64,000 bases of DNA from Artemisia argyi (taxonomy: Eukaryota; Streptophyta; Magnoliopsida; Asterales; Asteraceae): NCBI GenBank assembly GCA_030686995.1, contig CM060708.1, positions 107,222,463-107,286,462 on the forward strand. The letters run 5' to 3'. Position numbers and translations under genes: made by a program. Position 1 is the stretch's first letter. Each line of letters begins with the position of its first letter. The notes under the pieces are model-generated. The model had not been told where the DNA came from. It ran no database searches and worked only from the letters and a program-made list of their open reading frames with translations. Positions 44,645-54,461 of the stretch are shown one piece after another.

Positions 44645-46393
44645 TGATAACGCTTAAATTGTGCATGTTTTTAGTGGCGTTATTCATATGTTTTTCGGTT
44701 ATTTTTATATGCTTTTGTCACATAATCTTATCAAAGTATGTTTGCAAGCATTTGTAGCCAAAAAGGAAGAAAAAGTGAAGGAAATGAAGGATTTGTCATT
44801 TCCAACTCAGGATTCAATTCGTTCAAGCATTTCACAAAGAAGAATCCAAGTTTTCATCATTCCAAAGTTCGTTGACAAGGAATAATCAAGTTTGGACAAA
44901 GAACGAAGAACCGAGAGAAAGATCAAGTTTTAGCTGTCAGAACCCTTCCAACCGGTCGGTCATCAATCCAACCGACCGGTTAGATGAAATTGTCCAGAGT
45001 AACCGATCGGTTATAATCCAACCGACCGGTTAGACCCAGATGTTCCATCCAACCGATCGGCCATGCCCCGTAACCGATCGGTTGGCCAGTTCGTACAAGT
45101 TTTGCAAACTTCATTCTACCCGATTCTAGGCCATTCTTTCTGGTATTCTAGGTCCTTCTATTCACCTTAGAGGCCAAGTTGTTGCATTAATGATCCTAAG
45201 CTTGAGGAGTAGTATAAATAGTGGCTTTGCAAACTCATTTCAACATACAACAAATACACCATCATCTACCATCAACTAAGTAACTATCAAACAGTTATCT
45301 ACTAGTCTCAAAGTTATAAATTTGTCCATAAAAGTTCAGGAAGCATTGGAAATCCAAAAAGTCAACATCCAGAGGTCAAACTTTCAAGAAGTCAACACCA
45401 ATACTTAGGAAATCATTTCCTACTCATTTGTAATCATATTCCAAACATTTGTAAGACTTTAATTATGATTTCTAATGTTCAATATTCTGAGTTTATGTTC
45501 ATGTTTGCTATGAGTGGCTAGTAACCTTTTGCATTTGCTTAGATGATGTTAATTACTTAATGATTAGTCTATGATTGTGATAACATGTTTTAATTCAATT
45601 TCAAGTCAATTCTAAAACCCAATTAGACTAAAGTTTCATAGTGACATTTGTTGAGTCAAGTTTAACTAGTTGCTTATAATATCATTGGCCGAAAGGGTTG
45701 TTATCATTTAACTAGTTATAATCATTTGTCTATGAATGATTGTTTTTCACTATAATTATTCTTGACTTAACAAAGGAAATAAGGTGTAATTGTAATGAGA
45801 ATACTTTTTGTTAATCAAATCGGATTGGTTGTAAATGCCTAATTGGTCGAAAGTTTTAGTAGTTTATAATCAATTGTAGCCTACTTGTCTATGGTGAGGT
45901 TACCTTTTGTATTGACCATTTCTTAAGAGTATTTGATTAAACAAGAAACTATTTTTGTGTTTAAGGTTGTTAATTCAACTTTATGAACCTTGAATTGATC
46001 TTGAATTGATTGGTCTAAACCTAATGCTTGTTTTTATAAACTAAAATCTTGACGAAGGTTTAACTTGTAGAAACAATAGATTAGAACACCAATTAATTCT
46101 AATTACCAACATGTTAAGGAAGTTATCACAATCATGCTTTTCTTATGAGTAATTAACTAGTCTAAGCAAGTGTAGTTTTTAATCATTTGAATTATCTTAT
46201 CATCATTATCGCTAGTATTAGAGATTTACTTTTTAAACTTACGCTTAGATTCACTCACAAATCCCTGCGAACGATCCCGACTTACCAACCCAATCTTGCT
46301 ATAACGGACGAGTTCACTTGCTCGTATGTGTTATTTCTAGATCTGGTAATCGTGTTTATAAATTTAAAACTTGTACACACCGTGAGCACATCA
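44645..46393 (+). mobile_element. Solo LTR (Athila/Tat-like), 1749 bp
   Basis: It is flanked by CACCT on both sides (44640-44644 and 46394-46398), starts TGATAACGCTTAAATTG and ends GCACATCA. The opening resembles the G3 LTR (TGATGAGGCG...GTTTTTAG). A cluster of AACCGRYCGGTT words (44950-45083) precedes a TATA box at 45213. It has no interior and no second LTR, so it arose by recombination between the two LTRs of a former full element. Confidence 0.9.
44950..45083 (+). promoter_or_regulatory. AACCGATCGGTT / AACCGACCGGTT word cluster in solo LTR
   Basis: There are six copies at 44950, 44970, 45001, 45020, 45051 and 45072. AACCGATCGGTT is a perfect palindrome and the others deviate by one or two bases. 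They lie 130-260 bp before TATAAATA at 45213-45220. Confidence 0.6.
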
Positions 46394-46673
46394 CACCTCA
46401 AGTAGAGTACCTAGATCAAAGAACTCAACACACATTGTTAAATCTAAATGGGTTAAGAAAGAAAGTACTGATGGGGGACAAACAGTACTTTCAGCTAGTA
46501 AGGATGAAAAAGAAAGTGTTGTTGAAAATCCAACACAGGTTTTGGAATCAAAGAAAATAATTCTTGATCATGCTTTCAAAAACAGTGGAGATTACATAAT
46601 CAAAGAATTTAAGTATGTCACTTCACAAGGGGAACACAAGTCAGTAGTGGCTTGGGTTCCTAAAAGAAACTAA
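46394..46673 (+). pseudogene. copia-2 end of gag-pol linker (right of solo LTR)
   Basis: The frame resumes after the CACCT duplication and reads through K-S-T-D-G-G-Q-T-V-L-S, I-I-L-D-H-A-F-K and V-V-A-W-V-P-K-R-N to a TAA at 46671. Protease begins 15 bases later in another frame at ATG 46688 (GNPEEEL...). A stop with a frame change at this boundary may be the normal gag-pol arrangement rather than damage. Confidence 0.7.
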
Positions 46674-46687
46674 CCTTTTCATCTTTT

Positions 46688-47040
46688 ATGCAGGGCAACC
46701 CAGAAGAGGAGCTTAAGGATCATATAATTATTGATAGTGGTTGCTCTGGCAGCATGACAGGAGACAAGGAGATTCTGTCAGATTTAAGGCGTATTTTGGA
46801 GGAAGAGTTGCTTTTGGGAATGATCCTAATGGAGGGAGAATTACTGGAAAAGGAACCATCAAGACTGGATGCATTGATTTTGAGAATGTTCGTTGTGTGA
46901 AGGAGCTTAAATTCAATCTTTTGTCAGTATCACAGATCTGTGACAAGAAACATCCTGTTTTATTCACTGACACAGAATGTCTTATTCTCTCTCCTGAGTT
47001 CAAGTTTGTTGATGATCACCACCAAGAACCAATGATGTGT
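46688..47040 (+). pseudogene. pol: copia-2 aspartic protease
   Basis: I-I-I-D-S-G-C-S-G-S-M-T-G is the copia protease active-site region (about 46727-46765). A frameshift near 46775 moves the rest (F-N-L-L-S-V-S-Q-I-C-D at about 46910) into another frame, ending near 47040. Confidence 0.88.
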
Positions 47041-48527
47041 ACAGCCTAGATTTGAAGAATATCAACTCTACTGAAAGAGCAACATGTTTAGTGGCAAGGG
47101 CAACAATGGAAGAAGCACATCTATGGCATAGAAGATTAGGACATGTGAATTTCAAGAATATCAAAAAGTTGGTTAAAGGCAATTTAGTTAGAGGTGTACC
47201 TTCTAAAACATACAAGAATGATCATTCATGTTTGGCTTGCAAGAAGGGTAAACAACACAAAGCTTCATGCAAAAAGATTGAGGAAAGAACTATTAGAGAA
47301 CCTTTGGAGTTGTTGCACATGGATATATTTGGACCTATTTATGTTGAAAGCTTAAACAAGAAGAAATACTCCTTAGTTATAACAGATGATTGTAGCAGAT
47401 TTAGTTGGGTCTTTTTCTTGGGATTTAAAGATGAAACCTTTGATGCTATTCATGATCTTATAATAGCCCTTGAAAATCAATTGAGACTCAAAGTAAGATC
47501 CATTAGATGTGATAATGGGACTGAATTCAAAAACAAGCTTATGGATGAATTTTGTGCCAAGAAAGGAATTAAGAGGGAGTTTAGCATTGCTCAAACTCCA
47601 CAGCAGAATGGTGTTGCAGAAAGGAAGAATAGAACATTGATAGAAGCAGCAAGAACAATGCTTGTTGATTCTTTATTACCTATTCAATTTTAGGCTAAAG
47701 CTGTTAGTTCTGCTTGCTATGTGTTAAATAGAGTATCAGTCACTAAACCTCAGATGAAGACACCTTATGAGTTGCTTATGGGAAAGAAACCAAACATTCG
47801 TTTTATGAAACCTTTTGGCTATCCTCTGACTATTCTGAATACTATTGATTCTCTGGGGAAATTTGATGGCAAGTCAGACGAAGGATACTTATTGGGTTAC
47901 TGTACCAATAGCAAAGGATTTAAAGTGTATAACAAGGCTACCAAAAAGGTTCAAGAATGTCTTCATGTTGATTTTCTTGAAGATCAAGAAAGTAAAAAAA
48001 GTAAAGGTCCTGATTGGAAGTTTGATCTTGATATTTTGACTGCTTCTATGAACTATGTTCTTGTCAGAGAAGAAAATCAAGTTGTTCACAAAGAAGAAGA
48101 TTCACAGTACGTTGTTCATGGAATCAATGTTAGACCTGAAGATGTTCCTGATGAAGAACCAATAACTCTTGAAAAGGAGAAAAGTACTGTTCAACCAGAT
48201 TCCATATTATCTGATGACGACCAAGCTATTCAAGATGAACTTAATAGGATGCTTTTTCAAGAAACCATTGGAAAATCCTATGAAGATGATCAAAGGAGAG
48301 CTTATGAAGCAGAAAAGAAAAAGGCTAAATTCACAGATTACCCTCACAGTACTTTGAATCAAAGTACTGCTGAACCAGTTGAAAGTACTTCTAATGTCTT
48401 CGGTACATCAAATTGGATCAATACTGATCATTATAATACTGATGATTTAAATGATCCAAACATGCCTGAGTTAGAAGACATTGATGATGAGCTTCATGAT
48501 GAAGGCATTTTCTCAAATTCCCATTAA
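47037..48527 (+). pseudogene. pol: copia-2 integrase (pre-integrase zinc site, core, C-terminal region)
   Basis: One frame apart from a TAG at 47691-47693. The order is H-R-R-L-G-H...C-L-A-C-K-K-G-K (the His-His-Cys-Cys site, about 47129-47250), L-L-H-M-D-I-F-G-P (first catalytic Asp), D-D-C-S-R-F, R-C-D-N-G-T-E-F (second Asp) and Q-Q-N-G-V-A-E-R-K-N-R-T-L (Glu). The TAG replaces the Trp of the conserved F-W-A-E-A-V segment. The SH3-like part (T-P-Y-E-L-L-M-G-K-K-P, G-Y-L-L-G-Y) follows. The acidic tail contains four AGTACT words (48183, 48348, 48363, 48384), three of them read as S-T. Confidence 0.9.
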
Positions 48528-48544
48528 GATCCTGACTCACAAAT

Positions 48545-50293
48545 TTGGAACATGATCTAGAAGTTCCACCAACTCCTACTTTAAGAGTTCATAATGATCA
48601 TCCTGCTAGTCAAATCCTTGAACCTTCCACTTCAGGAGTGATCACAAGAACAAAAGCTAAAGGTCTCTCTAAGCAACATACTGCTTTACTTAGCTTTGTT
48701 TATAAACAAAACATGGTGAATTATAAGGATCAACAAATGTGCCTATTTGCTTGCTTTCTATCTCAAGAAGAACCTAAGAAGGTATCTCAAGCATTAGCTG
48801 AGGAGAGTTGGGTTGAAGCCATGCAAGAAGAACTTCTACAATTCAAACTTCAAAATGTTTGGGTATTATGTGATTTACCAGATGGAAAGAGATTAATTGG
48901 TACAAGATGGGTTTTCAGGATTAAGAGAGATGAAAGAGGGAATGTCATCAAGAACAAAGCACGATTGGTTGCACAAGGATATAAACAAGAAGATGGAGTG
49001 GACTATGATGAAGTGTTTGCTCCTGTAGCAAGAATTGAAGCTATAAGGTTATTTCTTGCTTTTGCATCTTATATGGGATTTCCTGTTTACCAAATGGATG
49101 TCAAAAGTGCCTTTATTTATGGCACAATTACAGAAGAAGTTTATGTTAAACAACCCCCTGGTTTTGAGGATCCTATACATCCAATCAAAGTCTATAAAGT
49201 TATTAAGGCTCTGTATGGCCTCCATCAAGCTCCTAGAGCTTGGTATGAAAGACTCTCCACTTTTCCATTACAACATGGTTACAGGAGAGGTGCAATTGAT
49301 AAGACTTTGTTTATCAAAAGAGACAAAAAGGATATTATGCTTGTTCAAGTCTATGTGGACGACATCATTTTTGGAGCCACAAAATAGTCAATGGTGAAAG
49401 AATTTGAGCAGCTCATGCAACAAGAGTTTCAAATGAGTTCCATGGGTGAATTAACTTTCTTTTTGGGGCTTAAAGTTAAACAATCAAGTAGTGGAATCTT
49501 CATTAGTCAAGATAAGTATGTCACTAACATTCTTAAAAGGTTTAACTTCAACACTGTCAAGCCAGCCACCACACCTATTGATGCTACTAAAGCATTAGGA
49601 AAAGAAGAAGATGGAGAAGATGTGGATGTTAAACTTTACAGGTCAATGATTGGTTGTCTTATGTATTTAACTGCATCTAGACCTGACATAACATTTGTTG
49701 TATGTTTATGTGCAAGACATCAAGTCAAACCCAAGGTTTCTCATATGAATGCAGTCAAGAGGATTTTTAGGTATCTCATGCAACAACCTAAGTTAGGATT
49801 GTGGTATCCTAGGCATTCACCTTTTCACTTGAAAGCTTTTTCAGACAGTGATTATGCAGGAGATAATTATGATAGAAGATCAACCACTAGAGGATGCCAA
49901 TATCTTGGAAGGAGATTAGTCTCATGGCAATGTAAGAAACAAACAATCGCGGCAACATCACCCACTGAAGCAGAATATGTTGTTGCTAAAAGTTGTTGTG
50001 GACAAGTACTTTGGTTGCAGAATCAGCTCTTGGATTATGGATTCAATTTTAAGAATACTCCTATCAACATTGACAATGAAAGTACAATTTGTATTGTGAA
50101 GAATCCTGTTTATCTTTCCAAGACCAAGCACATTCAGATTAGGCATCATTTTATTCGTGATTGTTATGAGCACGGGCTTATTAATGTGATTAAAGTCCAC
50201 ACAGATGATAATGTAGCTGATTTACTCACAAATGGATTTGATGTTTCAAGATTCAACCATTTAGTGGTAAATATTGGTATGATTAATTATTAA
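48545..50293 (+). pseudogene. pol: copia-2 reverse transcriptase and RNase H
   Basis: One frame with a single TAG at 49385-49387. Reverse transcriptase motifs: N-K-A-R-L-V-A-Q-G-Y, V-D-Y-D-E-V-F-A-P-V-A-R, Q-M-D-V-K-S-A-F, L-Y-G-L-H-Q-A-P-R-A-W-Y and the catalytic Y-V-D-D at about 49352. After the TAG: G-E-L-T-F-F-L-G-L, then RNase H with S-D-S-D-Y-A-G, S-P-T-E-A-E-Y and the closing H-T-D-D-N-V-A-D-L-L-T. The second half would still be open if the stop were read through. A frameshift separates this frame from integrase near 48530. Confidence 0.92.
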
Positions 50294-50540
50294 GCTACAT
50301 TTGAGGGGAGGACTTAGTTTAGTTTAGAATACTTTCTTAAAGGATTTTTGAAAGTATTGGTTTTGTTAAAGTAACTTGAGTACCTATACTTTGTTTGAGG
50401 GGAGGCAACACAGTTATACTTTTGAAGATGTTTTTGCTCTTGTGTATCTGTAAAAGAAGATGGAAAGTACTGCTTGGTACTAAGATGGAAAGTACTGCTT
50501 AGTACTAAGATGGAAAGTACTGTACTAGATGAAAAGTACT
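50294..50540 (+). promoter_or_regulatory. Post-RNase H spacer: two purine tracts and a five-copy AGTACT cluster
   Basis: TTGAGGGGAGG occurs at 50301 and 50396, like polypurine tracts although the 3' LTR is 7.8 kb away. AGTACT occurs at 50466, 50491, 50501, 50516 and 50535. The middle part is a 25 bp tandem repeat (GATGGAAAGTACTGCTT...). The cluster mirrors the four-copy cluster in the LTR and lies upstream of a promoter-like segment (TATTTATT near 50670). Confidence 0.7.
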
Positions 50541-50639
50541 GTTGTTTTGTCGGATACTGTTCAACGGTAAAAAATAAGGGGTAAAAGTCAACAAATTTGC
50601 TACGGAGGGGATCAATGCCAAAAATAACAGTTAAATCAT

Positions 50640-50802
50640 TAATTGGGCCGTGATATTTTAAATCTTACCTATTTATTTATGCGTTAATCTCTTCCATTAG
50701 TTTTACTCTCATCTTTATTCCCTTCCATCCATTCAATCTTCAACAAATCCACCGCCGTCGAACATATTCTTCCACAAACAACCAATGGCTAATCGTGAAA
50801 CC
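50640..50802 (+). promoter_or_regulatory. Candidate internal promoter and first codons of the extra ORF
   Basis: The order is a TATTTATTTATG box (about 50671), a pyrimidine-rich leader (TTCCATCCATTCAATC...) and then ACCAATGGCT with ATG at 50785 in good plant context. Six codons (M-A-N-R-E-T) follow before the reading frame is lost at about 50803, where foreign sequence begins. This looks like the real start of the extra ORF at 54462-57360. Confidence 0.45.
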
Positions 50803-53800
50803 TGTTGATTGATGCTAAACAGTCAACTTAAATTGACCAAGTAAATGTTCAACAAAGTCAAACTCTCTAGACCAATACTCCGTGGATAGTATAGTGTTTC
50901 CCCGGGTCGTTATGTCCCAGCGAGATTGAAATGGTGCTTTGGGAATCGTTTATGAGTGAGTGGCACTGAGGACAGTAGCCCAGATGATGTGGAATTGATT
51001 TTGCTACTGTTATTTTGGTATTGGTACACAGATATAATATTCACAAGAATCAGATACCAGATATATGCACGTATTCACAATTCAGATTCACGTAACAGGA
51101 AAAGTGGGGTTTTGGTATTTAACAAACTACAGGGGGTGCTTTTGACACTTTTTGAAACTTAAAATTAAAAGAAAAGTGAAAATGAAATTATAAAAGTGAT
51201 TAAAATATTATTTAAATATTATTTAATTAATTAAACTATTTAAAATCTAAATTAAAACCTAATTTAAATTAACTAATAATTATAAGTATTACAAATTAAA
51301 CTAAAAACTTACAAAAATAATTTCTAAACTTAAATTAGAACTTGAAGAAAGTATAAAAAATAAAAATAAATATTTTTGTCTTTTTATGGGTTTTTATAAT
51401 TAAAAAAACTATTTAACTTAATTAAACTAATTAAACTACTTTTAATTACTATTAATACTAAATTAACTTAGAAAATTATAAGAAAATCTATAAAACTACT
51501 TAACCATCACAGGAATCCTACAAAATTATAAAAACTCTAAAAATTATGTTTAAGATTAATCCACTAATTATTTACCTTTTAATTACCTTAATTCTAATTT
51601 AAACAATTAAAATAAGAAAAATGGAAAATGAACAGTAGAAATTCAAAATATATTTTCTAAAAATCTAATATACTATATAAGAACTAGGAAAAATATAAAA
51701 ACAAGGTTTTGATTTATAAAAACTAAATATGATATTTAATACTTAATATTAATTAATAATGAAGAAAACTAGAATTAAATCTAATAAATACTAAATGACA
51801 AAATAAAAATCTGAAAAAAAATACTAAAATTACTTTACTATATAAGATATTTAATAAAAATATAAAAATGCTAAGTACTTAATTAAAATCTAAAAATGCA
51901 AAATAAAATTTAAATTACATTAAATAGAAACTATCACTGAAAATTAAATTAACTTTTTTGGATTTTTCTTTTTGAAACTTGATTTATACCTAAAAACAAC
52001 AACTTTTAATGAAAACAACTTTTTTGTAAATAAAAAAATAAGCACTTGAGAGCTTATTTGGCTTGACAGTTGACCACAGTTGACTTTTTAAGCAAATAAG
52101 CTCAAATGAGCTTGAGTGGGACCCACAAAGGATGATTCTGGTTTAAACTAGTAAAGTGAACATGTATAAGCCAAATTAAGCACAATGGATCCACAGAATA
52201 AGCAATAAAATCAAAATAAGCACTTCCTAAATCCAAATTTCACACAGAATGGGGACAAGGTTTAGGCTCTGATTTAGGTGGGGTCCACAAGGCCTAGGGT
52301 CAAACTATTGGTCAATGGTTGTACCCTGGTAGGAGGGGGGTTGGGAAAACCTAAAAACTAGGTGTGGGGACCACTGTGGTGGCCACAAACCACCACCAAA
52401 GGTGGTGTGGTGGCTGTGGTATCTGCTGAACAGGGTAGGGGTTGCCCTGCAGCCCTCTTTGGAGGGTTGTGGGGCCCACAACAAAAATGGCAAAAATAGA
52501 TGGACTATGGGACTTCACAGAAGAGGTGGGGAGCTACAAATCCTCAAAAGCTCATGGCTTGAAACCTAATCCTAAATTCTATAAAAATCTCCTAAGTTTT
52601 GCAAAATCTGAGCAATTGAAATTTTTGACTTTTGATGAAAGCTTAAATATTGACTTTTCTGAGTTTGTGATTGATCCTATGAACTTATGGAGTTATGTTA
52701 AGCTACAACAAGGCTAACCTAAGCTAAATTTATGAGCTATGAGCAAGTGTGGGGTGGTTTGAGGTCTAACAGCCCAACAGTTAACTGTTGGGTGGGGGAA
52801 CTTGGTGATTTTGACTAAATTACTAAAGGTGACCTGAGTTTAAGGTTGAAATAGCTTAGTTTACCCTAAAGTGACATGGTGCAACACCTAATAACCACTG
52901 AAACTCACTGAGTCACAGTGGACTCTCTAAATCCAAACACTCCCTTATCAGATGATCAAAGAGAGTTTTGCAAGGCAAACCTATAAACTAATCTATGAAA
53001 TTAATTCTAAACTTATACTAACATGAGGTAAACCTAAATAAACTGAAAGGAACAATTAATTAAGTAGATAAATATTGAATGCAAAGAAAACGAAAAATTG
53101 CTCACAATGGCAGTCTTGATGAGAATTGGAACCAAGAACCCAAACCACAAACCTATACCTCCCTTGAGGTTTCTAAACCATTGCAATTCCAGAAGCACCC
53201 TTGATCCAAAGCTTGTTCCACCTTCAAGACTATTTTCTTTGTATTTTATTTTTAAACCTATTTTTGATGTTTTTTTTAATTTTTGAAGCTAAGACTAATT
53301 TTACTGCTTATAAAACTTATAAAAGCTTGTTTGAGACTTATGTGAACTTGTGATTCTAATACAACAAACAGAAACAATCAACTACACTTTTTTGAGATTT
53401 TTGAAATAATAAGAAATTTCATAAACTAGAATTGGAACTTAAATCTGAAATTGGTACTTGGAATAGATTAGAATAACTCTAAAACAACTTAATACATGAA
53501 TTTTAAACAGAAAATTACATTCAAAAAGGAGGATTAAACTTAAACAACTATCTAAACTAAACTATAACTAAATTAACTAACTGCTTCTCCATGTTGCTTC
53601 TTTCTTCCTTATATAGCATCCCAATGAGTCTTGTGGGTCCCACTGGTCAAATCCCACCAGCTTGGTTGACTTGTGAATCACTATTTCTTCCTTTGCAATT
53701 TTTGGCGGGAAAGGATTTTTATGCAATTTGATTCTGTACAAGACCTAGGGGGGGGGTTGATACCAGGTGGTATCCTGGTTTTGGTGGGAATTTGGTGAAG

Positions 53801-54440
53801 ATGGTGGGTTTGACTGGGTTGACCAAAGGGACGGGGTATAATATTTTTTTGGGTGTGGGCTTGGTGGTGGGCTGGTGAAACAGATGGGCCAAGGGTGGGT
53901 ATTTGTTGGTTTTGGACTTAATAAATTAACAAGGGTCCGTATGGTTTGTTTGAAATTTGCACAAGGACCACATTTGTAATTTGGGAAAATTATAGGGACT
54001 GAAAATGTAAATTCCCATAAGTGATCATAAGGACCAAATATGTCATTTCACCAAACTTATCACCCAAGGACCATTCCAGCAAAAGATTATTAGTACAAGG
54101 ACCAAAATTGATTTTCTCAAAGTTTTTAACATCCCAGGGACCATTTTTGTAAATTTTCAAAGTTCAGGGACTAAACTTGACATTTTGTGAAACTTTTCAC
54201 CAAAGGACTAATTATGTAACTTTTTGATTTATAAGGACCTTTGGTGACTTTTTCAAGTTTTTAGAATGACCAGGGACTAGATTTGACAACTTTTGAAAGT
54301 TGGGGGACTGAAACTGCCATTTATGCAAACTTTGTGCGTTTTTCATCTGTTTTTGGTATTTTTGCATTTGAAACATGTAAAACACTTTCCTGGGATATTT
54401 TCACTATTTTGATTCATTATTGAGTGTTTTTGGATGTTTT
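50803..54440. mobile_element. Unresolved inserted block inside the extra ORF of copia-2
   Basis: About 3.6 kb with no coding. From 51150 to 52060 it is extremely AT-rich. From 53930 to 54340 it holds a dozen phrases like AAGGACCAAATNTGTCATTT spaced about 35-45 bp. It begins TGTTGATTGATGC and can be read as ending TTTTGGCA, which would give TG...CA ends like a solo LTR, but the flanking five bases (AAACC and GCTCA) do not match. A large solo LTR is the best guess; ends are uncertain. Confidence 0.45.
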
Positions 54441-54461
54441 GGCAGCTCAGAATTGGTAAAA

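Noticed and set aside
46660..46690. A 3' splice site (CTTTTCATCTTTTATGCAG) joining the linker to protease in copia-2.
   Set aside because: It looks good as an acceptor but no matching donor was found nearby, and a stop plus frame change at this boundary can be normal for such elements. Left open, not claimed.
50803..54440. The block between the M-A-N-R-E-T codons and the rest of the extra ORF read as one giant intron (GT at 50804, AG at 54445).
   Set aside because: The exon phases do not match (one leftover base on the left, two needed on the right), and the block has transposon-like arrays. Insertion is more likely.
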